Below, in pieces: positions 43,952-53,148 of a stretch of 64,000 nt of DNA (positions are counted from its first letter, which is position 1; every line of letters starts with the position of its first letter). The translations under genes and the position numbers were made by a program. The DNA is from DASQZK01 sp963809925 (lineage in GTDB: Bacteria; Bacteroidota; Bacteroidia; Bacteroidales; GCA-2748055), in NCBI GenBank assembly GCA_963809925.1, contig CAWELH010000009.1, forward strand, positions 227,226 to 291,225, in the 5' to 3' direction. Under the pieces are notes generated by a model. The model was not told the DNA's origin and did no database searches. It was given only the letters and a program-made list of their open reading frames with translations.

Positions 43952-46900
43952 TTAAAAAGTTACATCAATACCGAAAGTAATCACTCTGGCCGTAGGGTAA
44001 TTGCTGAGATCCACTCCGATCATAGCATCATTGCTGTTATAGGAACTTACTTCCGGATCATACCCTGTATATTTAGTTAAGGTAATCAAATTAGTTCCGC
44101 TAACATAGGCTCTGAGCTTCGATGCTCCAATTTTATGTATTACATTTAATGGAACAGAATATGCGAGAGTGATATTCTTTAACCTGATATATGAACCATC
44201 TTCCACATATCGTTGGAGGCGTCCACTGTCACCACTACCCAGCTTAATCTTACTTGAAAGGGCGGCGTTCTGGCGTGTAATTGCATCCGTAAAGGCAGGC
44301 ACATCAGTATCCTGGTTACTTTCTGTCCAACGGTCCAGCAGACGAACGCTGGTTCCTTCAAATGGATTTTCAAGACGGATTCTTGCCTGGTTGAAAATAT
44401 CATTTCCTTTAGAACCCTGGATCAGGAAGGTCAGCTCAAAATTATTATAGGATACGCGGTTAGTCCATCCAAAAATAAAATCAGGTATTGCATTACCAAT
44501 CATCATTATATCTGCACTGGTAATCTCACCATCTTTGTTGAAATCGGTATATTTCGGGTCGCCGGGTAACTGTCCGAATGCTGCTGCTTCAGCAGATTCT
44601 GATGTTTTCCAGGTTCCTTCGTAACCGTAGCCATACATTTGACCAAAAGGTTCTCCGACACGTAATTGCATAAACCCGTTTTTCAGACTGTAGCCACCGT
44701 ATGTTGTTCTATACTCTAACCTGTCGGCTTCTCCAAGGTCAAGAACTGTGTTTCTGTTCCAGGAGATATTGAAACCCGAATTCCATCTAACTGCACCTGT
44801 CAAAGGATTTCCGTTAATTGCAAGCTCAAGACCTTTATTTTCAATAGATCCCACATTAGACAAAATACTCGAAAAACCGGTATAGCCTGGAAGAGTTGCA
44901 TTTAACAGCAGGTCATTTGTTATTTTCTTATACACGTCGACCGTAGCATTTAATCTTCCATTGAAAACACCTACATCCAAACCCACGTTTGTCTGAGCAG
45001 TGCTCTCCCATCTGAGGTCAGGATTTGCAGGATTCCCGATTACAAATCCGAGGTCTGTGCCGTCATTTCCACTATAAGGGTAGTTATAACCGGAGGCAAT
45101 TGAGGACATCGTCTGATAGGCCGTGATTGCCTGGTTACCAATAATTCCATAACTTCCCCTAAGTTTCAATTCCGAAAAAATATTAAGGTCCTGGATAAAC
45201 GACTCCTCACTCATTTTCCAGGCTACAGAACCGGATGGGAAAAATCCCCATTTATTATTTGCACCAAAAACTGAAGAACCATCAGCACGATAACTAAGAG
45301 TCACCAAGTATTTATTGGCAAAAGCGTAATTGATTCTTCCCAAATACGAATTCAGAACCCGTTCATTCACATTAGAATACTTTGAATTGATCTGTTCTGC
45401 TCCACCTAAATCATTCGCACCGGTTTGATCGACAGTAAATTTAGATGCGACAAGGCCGGAACTTTCAGATCTGGAATATTGTTGCTCCGCAACAGCCATC
45501 AGAGTAATATGATGCTTATCACCTAAATCCTTATCGTAAGTCAGGATATTTGAATTTTGATAATGGGTATATAATGCATCATCAATGCTCGCATATCCGA
45601 CCTTACCCCCGTTAGGTTTACCTTCCCAGGTTTTGCTATTGTAATAACTTTTATTATTGCCATTTTCAATAATAGCACCTCCGGTAATTTTTAATTTTAA
45701 TCCTTCAATTATTTTGTATTCCAGGTAAGTGTTAAGATTATTCCTGTTTGTATTGTTCGTGATATCCGGTTCCTGCGCTGCTGCCAGGGGATTCCATGTA
45801 TCATAGGCACCATAACCAAGAGGATGTTTGTTATAATTACCGTCTGCATCATATGGTGGTGTTGTCGGGTCCCATCTGGGAGCAATATTTACAGCCTGGC
45901 CAAGAAAACTAAGTGCAGTACCTCCACCATATGGAGGTGAGTTACCTGCTTCTTTAGAGCCGGCCCAGTTTAAGCCAAAACTCAGCTTTTTGCTTATATC
46001 GGCACTTACATTTGCACGTAAAGAGAAACGCTTATAGGCTGAATTAACCAATATACCTTCTTGATCGAGATACCCCCCTGAAACCATATATTTCATACTT
46101 TCAGTTCCACCGCTGATAGTTAGCTGGTGATTGGCAATTGGTGCGGTTCTGTATATTTCATCCTGCCAGTCTGTTCCCCCGGAGATTCTCAAAGCCTGGA
46201 TCTCGGTGTCTGTAAACAAGGGATCTGGTGTGCCTGAGGCATTATCAGTTGCTTCATTTGCATTTCTGGTTATGGCATAATCTGCAGCACTCATCAGGTC
46301 AAGTTTGTGCCGAATAGTCTGCAAACCATAATTAAAACTATAATCGAATACCGGCTTACCTGTTTTTCCACTTTTTGTAGTGATCAGGATTACCCCATTT
46401 GCACCCATTGATCCATAGATTGCAGTTGCAGAAGCATCTTTTAATATCTCAATGGATTCAATATCATTTGGATTCAGGGCATTCAGATTACCACCTTGTA
46501 ATCCATCAACCACAATGAGAGCATTGTTTCCTCCATTAATGGAGTTCATACCTCTAACGCGGATTGTTGTAAGTGCACCCGGTGCTCCTGCGGTATTTAG
46601 AACCAATACTCCAGCCGCGCGACCCTGTAAGGCCTGATCGACTCTCTGCATGGGTAATTGAGTAAGTTCATCTCCTTTTACAGAACTGATAGCCCCGGTA
46701 ATGTCGCTCTTTTTCTGTGTCCCATATCCAACCACTACTAATTCAGAAAGGGATAGGACGTCAGTAGCAAGAACTACATCGACAGTTCTGGAATTTCCGA
46801 TAGCAACCTCCTGAGTTAAATAACCTATGTAGGATACAACGAGAATGGTTGCATTATCCGGAACGCTTAATTCATAATAGCCAGCTACATTAGTAGTCGT

Positions 46901-47122
46901 TCCAATGGTGGTACCCTTTATAGTAACGTTAGCGCCCACGAGTGGGGCTCCACTTTCATCGGTTACTGTACCGGAAATGGTTTTTTCAAGAAAGGAATTA
47001 TTCCTTTCATTAATACTGTTTTCTCCCAATGCCGTTACCACATTACTGTGTGCATTGAAAAAAATTGCACAAAACAAAGTCATGAGAAACGCTTTGCGCA
47101 TGGGTTTAAGTAGTTTCATCAT
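43952..47122 (-). CDS. susC: SusC/RagA-family TonB-dependent outer-membrane receptor
   Basis: This 1056-residue receptor has a signal peptide, an N-terminal carboxypeptidase-D-like domain (ISGTVTDESGAPLVGANVTI), the TonB box/plug start (LSELVVVGYGTQKKSDITGA), a plug with DASATAIYGSMGANGVILIT, and a C-terminal 22-strand barrel ending with FGIDVTF. It imports oligosaccharides using TonB energy. No FecI/FecR-type N-terminal signalling extension is present, so regulation is not by a trans-envelope ECF sigma switch. Together with SusD it forms the transport core of the locus. The symbol denotes the family. Confidence 0.95.
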   Translation of the reverse strand: MMKLLKPMRKAFLMTLFCAIFFNAHSNVVTALGENSINERNNSFLEKTISGTVTDESGAPLVGANVTIKGTTIGTTTNVAGYYELSVPDNATILVVSYIGYLTQEVAIGNSRTVDVVLATDVLSLSELVVVGYGTQKKSDITGAISSVKGDELTQLPMQRVDQALQGRAAGVLVLNTAGAPGALTTIRVRGMNSINGGNNALIVVDGLQGGNLNALNPNDIESIEILKDASATAIYGSMGANGVILITTKSGKTGKPVFDYSFNYGLQTIRHKLDLMSAADYAITRNANEATDNASGTPDPLFTDTEIQALRISGGTDWQDEIYRTAPIANHQLTISGGTESMKYMVSGGYLDQEGILVNSAYKRFSLRANVSADISKKLSFGLNWAGSKEAGNSPPYGGGTALSFLGQAVNIAPRWDPTTPPYDADGNYNKHPLGYGAYDTWNPLAAAQEPDITNNTNRNNLNTYLEYKIIEGLKLKITGGAIIENGNNKSYYNSKTWEGKPNGGKVGYASIDDALYTHYQNSNILTYDKDLGDKHHITLMAVAEQQYSRSESSGLVASKFTVDQTGANDLGGAEQINSKYSNVNERVLNSYLGRINYAFANKYLVTLSYRADGSSVFGANNKWGFFPSGSVAWKMSEESFIQDLNIFSELKLRGSYGIIGNQAITAYQTMSSIASGYNYPYSGNDGTDLGFVIGNPANPDLRWESTAQTNVGLDVGVFNGRLNATVDVYKKITNDLLLNATLPGYTGFSSILSNVGSIENKGLELAINGNPLTGAVRWNSGFNISWNRNTVLDLGEADRLEYRTTYGGYSLKNGFMQLRVGEPFGQMYGYGYEGTWKTSESAEAAAFGQLPGDPKYTDFNKDGEITSADIMMIGNAIPDFIFGWTNRVSYNNFELTFLIQGSKGNDIFNQARIRLENPFEGTSVRLLDRWTESNQDTDVPAFTDAITRQNAALSSKIKLGSGDSGRLQRYVEDGSYIRLKNITLAYSVPLNVIHKIGASKLRAYVSGTNLITLTKYTGYDPEVSSYNSNDAMIGVDLSNYPTARVITFGIDVTF

Positions 47123-47170
47123 AGATAAAAATTTAGTGTAGTTTAAGATCTGTTTTTACTTGACTGTTCA

Positions 47171-47410
47171 TTAATAATTTTTCACCTGTTCGCTTTCAAA
47201 ATTCATGATACTTTCTTCAATAATCATCCATACCTCCATGAGTTCGTTATCAGAATCAAATCCCTTTTGATCGTTATAGGATTCTGTTTCTTTGAACCCC
47301 AGCAATCCATATTTACAGCGTTCCTTGTGAATTAGATCAGTCCATAAAGAGGCGGATTTTTCATCACAAATTAACTTTCTGTGCTGCAAATATTTATCGG
47401 TACTATTCAT
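47171..47410 (-). CDS. Small protein of unknown function upstream of susC
   Basis: This 79-residue ORF lies 48 bp upstream of susC. It is acidic, has no signal peptide or membrane segment, and matches no family that I recognise. Residue use looks protein-like (mixed helical, SLWTDLIHKERC, ELMEVWMIIEESIMNF). It could be a real small gene of the operon, a fragment of a lost one, or a chance frame. Confidence 0.4.
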   Translation of the reverse strand: MNSTDKYLQHRKLICDEKSASLWTDLIHKERCKYGLLGFKETESYNDQKGFDSDNELMEVWMIIEESIMNFESEQVKNY

Positions 47411-47492
47411 TAATAGTATATCAAGATAGTTACTTTATATAAAGAGTCTGAATTGTTTGATTTCTCATCAAATTAGGCTGACTATTTTTATA

Positions 47493-49916
47493 TTAATACT
47501 TTAAAATACTGGTTCCTATGTCCTCCAGTGCATTTTCGTCTCCTTTTGCAGGTCCATGCCAGACTCCTCCTCCATATGTGATAATGTAAACCATTTCAGG
47601 ATCTTTCGGATCAGGTTCTACTCTTTTCCCCCACTTAAAGTTATATCCTTTCATCCGCTTCCAGGTTTCACCACTATCTTCCGAACGGTAAGCTGATCCA
47701 GTAAAACCACATGCATAGAATGTATTGTTCCTTGGATCAACTGTTATATCATGAATGTGCTGGTCTTTCTTTAGAACATGTTTCCAGTTTTCTCCTTTGT
47801 CTAATGAAAGAAAAATTCCTCCTCCTTCATCCGGGGAAAATAAGCCTTCCGTTGATCTTCCCCAGGCTGAGAGAAGCAATCTATCGCTGTTTTCGGGGTC
47901 AATAGCCAGGCACATTGGTCCATTGGTGCCAACGGGGAGGGTGAGTTTTTTCCAGGATTCAGCACCATTTTCGGAGAAGTAGACAGCACCATCACCTTCA
48001 TCTCCTATTCGCCCGCCTTCACTTCTCCTGTTTACAATTAAATAAAGGTTTCCGTTCTTATCATTTTTAATAATTCTCCAGGCAAAAGGTTCCTTCCCAT
48101 TTATTCCATTGTTCTTTTGCTGCCAGGAATTTCCACCATCAATTGATTTATAAACCCCTTTCCCAAAAGCACAGGCATATATTATTCTTGAATCTTTGTT
48201 GCTTGCTTCATCAACAAGTAAGTGAACAACTGCCGCCTCACCAATATCCTTGCTTACTGGTTCCCATGATTTACCTCCATCCTTTGTAACAAGAATACCT
48301 CCTTTATAACCAGTAACTCCATTTCTTCTGAACATTTTAGGTCGTGGCAGATCATGCACCTGGCTCATTGCAGCCCATGCTTTTCCTTTTACATCAGGAT
48401 CAAAGGTCAACCAATATGTACTGTTTGCCCATGCTTGCTGCACCCCGTTATTTTGGGTGGCACTTATCCAGCTTTCTCCTCCGTCCAGACTTTCCATCAA
48501 TCCAATATCCGTATTTGCCATGAAAACATGATTCATATCAAAAGGATCAAATACAATATTATACCCGGTAGTGACATCCAGACCCCTGGATATCCAGCCT
48601 CCTCCTTCTTTTCTTATTGTATAAAGCTGTTCCCATGTTTTGCCCCCGTTTATAGTTTTTATGGTTCTTCCAAAATCGCTTGTGTAAACAATATCCGGGT
48701 TTTCGGGCGAGACACCAATAGAAAAAGGATTTTCGCCCCAGGTAGGTCCATACCTTTTATCTATCCACCCACCATTGTAATTATCAGAATGTAAATTCTC
48801 AACTTTTGTAAGGCGATCCTTCCAGGCAAGTGTCCAAGTTTTGCCGAAATCTTCGCTTTTAGCCACTCCAATGCAGGTGGTATCATTATCTATTTTCAAC
48901 CGGTCATAAGAAACATAAACAACTTCAGGATGTTGGGCACTGGTAGCTATGCTTCGCCATTCAGGAAAATCAGCATTTTTGGTTTGCATGTTTATTAATC
49001 CATCCTGCCTGTTTTCCCAGGTTTTACCACCGTCATCGGTAAAAAAGATACCTGACAGGTCTCCCCCAGGATTAAAATAGGATTTCCCAGAAATTGCATA
49101 CACAATATATTTATTATTCTTTTTATCATAACCCCCGGCATACTCTGTTAGTGAAGCTACGTTCTGTGGCCCGTGATTGCTTACCCATATCCCGTTTTCT
49201 CTTATGAAAAGTGAGCTTTTTCCGGTTACAATAATTGTCCTGTCCTCTTTGGGTGATGAAGGAACAATAAAAATATTCTTTGCGCCATCTTCAAGTTCTG
49301 CTTCCCTGGTCAAACTGGCTCCCTGATCAGTTGAAGAATAAAAACCTACTGAATTATTTATGGAGATTGCTGCAAATAATTTCATTGAATTTTCAGGATC
49401 AACGGCCATAGCAAGAACATTCCGCCTGGTACTGTCATTTGTGATAATTATTTCTTCTGCATGGTCTCCTTTTGCTACAAATCCTTTAATTTCGGACGGG
49501 CCGGGATAAATAATATTCCAGGTATTACCGCGGTCAGAACTTTTAAACAGGGCGATGGATTTTGCGTACACAATGTTGGAATCAACAGGATCGAAAACAA
49601 AATATTTTACCGGACCACGCAAGCAAAACATTCTCCATGATTGTCCCCCGTTATAAGTAACATATGTTCCGGTCATGTCGCAGGCAACAAAGGCAAAATC
49701 TGCATCGAACGGGCTTACTGCAGGATAAAACATTGCACCGCCACCCCCAATTCCGGTCATACTCCATTCGTCGTTTCTGCCGTTTGGATTTCCATAATTA
49801 TCAGATTGAGCATTTTCTTTTGGCGTGTGACAGGCTGTCGTTATTAAAGCTATTGCGAAAATTGCAAGGAGAAGGCGAAATCTGAAGCCTGAGGAGGTTT
49901 TGATGCTTTTTTTCAT
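47493..49916 (-). CDS. BNR/sialidase-like beta-propeller lipoprotein
   Basis: This 807-residue lipoprotein (C29 in ITTAC) contains at least ten Asp-box/BNR motifs of the S-x-D-x-G-x-x-W type (for example SSDRGNTW, FTDDGGKTW, ESLDGGESW, RSEDSGETW). Such repeats occur in sialidases, GH74 xyloglucanases and non-enzymatic propellers. The overall layout (two propellers) resembles GH74-like proteins, but an FRIP motif of GH33 sialidases is absent. It is probably surface-exposed and glycan-acting. It is encoded between the SusC gene and the amidohydrolase relic. Confidence 0.78.
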   Translation of the reverse strand: MKKSIKTSSGFRFRLLLAIFAIALITTACHTPKENAQSDNYGNPNGRNDEWSMTGIGGGGAMFYPAVSPFDADFAFVACDMTGTYVTYNGGQSWRMFCLRGPVKYFVFDPVDSNIVYAKSIALFKSSDRGNTWNIIYPGPSEIKGFVAKGDHAEEIIITNDSTRRNVLAMAVDPENSMKLFAAISINNSVGFYSSTDQGASLTREAELEDGAKNIFIVPSSPKEDRTIIVTGKSSLFIRENGIWVSNHGPQNVASLTEYAGGYDKKNNKYIVYAISGKSYFNPGGDLSGIFFTDDGGKTWENRQDGLINMQTKNADFPEWRSIATSAQHPEVVYVSYDRLKIDNDTTCIGVAKSEDFGKTWTLAWKDRLTKVENLHSDNYNGGWIDKRYGPTWGENPFSIGVSPENPDIVYTSDFGRTIKTINGGKTWEQLYTIRKEGGGWISRGLDVTTGYNIVFDPFDMNHVFMANTDIGLMESLDGGESWISATQNNGVQQAWANSTYWLTFDPDVKGKAWAAMSQVHDLPRPKMFRRNGVTGYKGGILVTKDGGKSWEPVSKDIGEAAVVHLLVDEASNKDSRIIYACAFGKGVYKSIDGGNSWQQKNNGINGKEPFAWRIIKNDKNGNLYLIVNRRSEGGRIGDEGDGAVYFSENGAESWKKLTLPVGTNGPMCLAIDPENSDRLLLSAWGRSTEGLFSPDEGGGIFLSLDKGENWKHVLKKDQHIHDITVDPRNNTFYACGFTGSAYRSEDSGETWKRMKGYNFKWGKRVEPDPKDPEMVYIITYGGGVWHGPAKGDENALEDIGTSILKY

Positions 49917-50037
49917 TTTGAACTTAATTTGTTCATGCTGTCACTTCATAAGTAAGATGACGATCGCATCCATATCTTAATATATTCAACAGAACAAAAA
50001 ATAAATCTCGTAAATTATTTTGTCTTTAACTAAATTT

Positions 50038-50687
50038 TTACCCGATAATCTTAAACCCTCGGACTGGATTATCATGAAAAATTTTGTCTACGATGTCCTT
50101 GGATAACTCCAGACCGGTAAACTCTCCGTCAATCTCCGGGACCGTAATTGTACCGTTAGTTGCGAAATACTTCCAGTCATTTAACCAGGTATTATGCCAG
50201 TGGCTTGTTGCACTCTCACCCGTTGTAGTTGAATCAGCGCTAAAATCAGTGCCATAAATAAGCCTGTCCTGGTATTTAATTATGAAGTGACGGACTTTTT
50301 CCCTGTCTATTTTAGACTGATATTGCAGATGACAAATTCTTTCAGCCATATCAACAGCCATGTTCGGAAATTTGTCAAGACGTAAAGCAAGCTCATCTAC
50401 ACTCCACTCAAGGCTGCCAAAATGAGCACCAACAAACCGCATGTCCGGTTGTCTCTCAACAAACCTGTCACGGGCATTAATCTGCTGCTCATAAGAAGGC
50501 AATTCAGAATGAAGATACATATGGTATTCAGGAAGTTTTTATAATAATTTTTATCATTATTAGCTGTCATCTCTTCTAGCGGCAACCAGCAATTTGTGAG
50601 CTCGCCAAGGTGTCTCAATACAGTTTTATCCTCGTGGATACCAAAATCAATGACCTTATCAAATTTCCAATTAAAAAACCAATTCTT
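50038..50687 (-). pseudogene. Amidohydrolase-2 family gene, 5'-truncated and frameshifted
   Basis: Two minus-strand frames together encode the C-terminal part of an amidohydrolase. The upstream frame (from 50687) gives VIDFGIHEDKTVLRHLGEL, then NCWLPLEEM and NDKNYYKN. The downstream frame continues as PEYHMYLHSELPSYEQQ, FVGAHFGSLEWSVDELA and YGTDFSAD. A single base lost in the T run at 50531-50540 explains the switch. The first ~100-150 residues, with the HxH metal motif, are missing behind a stop codon. The product should be inactive. The 214 bp to the GH20 gene show nothing else. Confidence 0.75.
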
Positions 50688-50906
50688 CTATTCATGTCAT
50701 CTTTTTATATAAAATTAAGTCAAGCTACTACTTTTATATCGTTTATGATTTAAAAACAAGGATTATTCGCTCTCGAATGAGGACTCTTTGCTCAATACAC
50801 TCTTTTTGATTTTTAAAGTTCCGTATAGATGAAGCATTCCATATTGAGTATCAGCCTATTATATTAAGAATCATTCCAGAAAATCATAGCTGTCAGACAG
50901 CATAAA

Positions 50907-52988
50907 TTAAATTCCCTGTTTCGCCAGCCATTCTATTATTTTCTCATTCATTGCCAGTTCATATCTGAACATCCAGTCGGTATTATTAGTGCCATTGGCA
51001 AGATGTTTATGATAATTGGAATCAAGCTGATATCCTTCGGGATTTCCTAAAATTCTTGTTTCTGCATAAACAGTTTCCAATCGCTTCCTGAGTTCTGAAA
51101 ATTCAGTTACAAATTTTCTTATTTCCTGTCCTGTCGTTTTTTTCTCAGTGATGTCTCCTTTATCAAATTTTTCAATCAACACTATAAGTTTTGAAGGGTA
51201 AAGGTGTAATTCATTGATCTGGTTAAATACTTCAATTGCATAGCTGTTTTTCCTGGTCAGCCTAAATGTATTGATTAAATCAGAGTTTATCAGGCTATAC
51301 TCTGTAATTGCGAGATTCGCCAGGCTGATTTTTTCTTTGTACTTCGTATTCCATTCCCCGGAATTACCCGCAGCTGGCAAGTCCATCAGTTTAAATGTAT
51401 CATGATAATTCTCACGGTCACCCTCGTCAAGAAGGGCTTGATCCCAAAATGGGGATGCCTTTTCAAGTTTGTCCTGAAAATCAATATTTGCTGATGCAAC
51501 TTCCGGGCTATAAAACCGATGATTAAAAATTGAATGTGCAGTTTCAACTGAAAGATCTTCAAAATTCCAGCTTAAAAGCGCAAAATCGTATAAACCTCTC
51601 CACACTGTTTCAAAATGGGGCGAACAATCATCCCAGTTGGTACATAAAATACCATCCATTTTCTTTTCGGATGTAAGCTGACAAAAATCCTTTATCGCCT
51701 GGAAATTCGATTGATTCCGGGGGAGCATAGATGAAATGCATTGCGCAGCGGTAGCTGCCATAACATGAAGATCATTCTCTTTGTACCAGTCTATTGCAAG
51801 TTGATTCCCCGGCAGTTTAGGATAATCGTAATTCCACCTCATATACATGCAGTTCTTTGGAAAAAGCGGCATCCCTTTATCAAGGATTGGCCTGTTGTTT
51901 TTCCAGAGCTCATTGACCACTTTTTCATCCACATCAGGATCATAAGTTGTTCTGTAAAGCCCGGAAAGTTTAAAAACCATATCATCCCAAAATATAGGGA
52001 TCCGGTTGTGCTGCTCTGCAAATTCAGTCACCTTCTTCAACCAATGCATTTGAAGTTCAAAAGGATTCAATCCTGATTCTTTTGATAATTTAGATTTTCC
52101 AAGATCCCCCACCTCATCTCCCCCGACATGAAGATATTTTCCATAGGGTGTTGCTTTAATGGCGTCTTCGTAAAGTGCAAATTGAAGTTTGTATGTTTCA
52201 GGATTCAGCGGGTCAAATACCCAGTCAGATTTTGGGTCATCACGAAGATATTTGTAAGCATCATGTTTTAATATAAAGGAAGCATGGCCCAAGCCTTGGA
52301 TCAAAGGGCTAATTTCAATGTTTCGTTCCTTAGCATATTTGCTTATCGCTGCAAATTCTTCTATGGAAATAGCATCGGCAGCCCCAACTAATGGAGCCTG
52401 CCGATACCTGAGCTTATCTTCGAACTCAATGATAATAGCATTAACTTTAATTGAGGCTAGCCTGTCAATCATAGAATAATAGTAAAAGCCGGCATCCAGG
52501 TGATGTTTCAGATCAAGGTGAACAGCCCTGTAAGTAATTTCAGGATAATCGGTAATCCGGCAAGAAGGTATTCTTATTTGCTGGTCGTGTGAATCTTCAA
52601 TCAGCTGGTTAAGCGTTTGTAAACCATAAAACAACCCTGTTTGACTAAGAGCCTCTATTACTACCTTTTTACCAGTAATATCAAGGATATATCCCTCCTC
52701 TGAAGGCAGTGAAAGAGCCGGATTAATTGCCAGGGAAACAACTCCATCAGTTGGCGAATCTGATAAGGGAAGATTTGCTAATTCGCCCGACATTACAGGC
52801 TTTTTATAAGTGTTTTTCAGGAAGTACCCATGTAAGTCGGAATAATATAGTCCATGTCCATTTTTAAGTTCAATTTTCTGAGCCCGGGGAAGAAGTTTGA
52901 AATGGGAATTAAATTCGTCGATGCTAAGGGGTGTTTTATTGGCTGTACATCCAATTAAAATCAGAAAACTAAAAAGGAAGATTTTCAT
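50907..52988 (-). CDS. GH20 family beta-N-acetylhexosaminidase, lipoprotein
   Basis: This 693-residue lipoprotein (lipobox LIGC, C14) has an N-terminal GH20b-like domain (about 30-145) and a GH20 TIM barrel. The catalytic Asp-Glu pair is D291-E292 in YLHVGGDEVG, and the domain starts at TYRAVHLDLKHHLD. It should release terminal beta-GlcNAc or GalNAc residues by substrate-assisted catalysis at the cell surface or in the periplasm. With the NagX-like acetyltransferase it is the best clue that the glycan used by this locus contains HexNAc. Confidence 0.88.
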   Translation of the reverse strand: MKIFLFSFLILIGCTANKTPLSIDEFNSHFKLLPRAQKIELKNGHGLYYSDLHGYFLKNTYKKPVMSGELANLPLSDSPTDGVVSLAINPALSLPSEEGYILDITGKKVVIEALSQTGLFYGLQTLNQLIEDSHDQQIRIPSCRITDYPEITYRAVHLDLKHHLDAGFYYYSMIDRLASIKVNAIIIEFEDKLRYRQAPLVGAADAISIEEFAAISKYAKERNIEISPLIQGLGHASFILKHDAYKYLRDDPKSDWVFDPLNPETYKLQFALYEDAIKATPYGKYLHVGGDEVGDLGKSKLSKESGLNPFELQMHWLKKVTEFAEQHNRIPIFWDDMVFKLSGLYRTTYDPDVDEKVVNELWKNNRPILDKGMPLFPKNCMYMRWNYDYPKLPGNQLAIDWYKENDLHVMAATAAQCISSMLPRNQSNFQAIKDFCQLTSEKKMDGILCTNWDDCSPHFETVWRGLYDFALLSWNFEDLSVETAHSIFNHRFYSPEVASANIDFQDKLEKASPFWDQALLDEGDRENYHDTFKLMDLPAAGNSGEWNTKYKEKISLANLAITEYSLINSDLINTFRLTRKNSYAIEVFNQINELHLYPSKLIVLIEKFDKGDITEKKTTGQEIRKFVTEFSELRKRLETVYAETRILGNPEGYQLDSNYHKHLANGTNNTDWMFRYELAMNEKIIEWLAKQGI

Positions 52989-53148
52989 CTCTATTTATTT
53001 TAATCGTTTGAGTTTATACTGCCTTGATTTAGCGAAAATATGACTATTGAAAAAATCAGATTATTCTGAATTATTTAGCTCCTTTTTTTCCTCCATCCTA
53101 TCATAATGAGACACATAACCCGGATTTCTCATATGAAATGGCCGGAAT

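Noticed and set aside
43952..47122. SusC with an N-terminal signalling domain for anti-sigma control
   Set aside because: The N-terminus goes directly from signal peptide to the carboxypeptidase-D-like domain and plug; no STN domain and no sigma/anti-sigma genes nearby.
47493..49916. Sialidase (GH33) assignment for the BNR protein
   Set aside because: Asp-box repeats are present but the FRIP motif and the arginine triad of sialidases are not recognisable.
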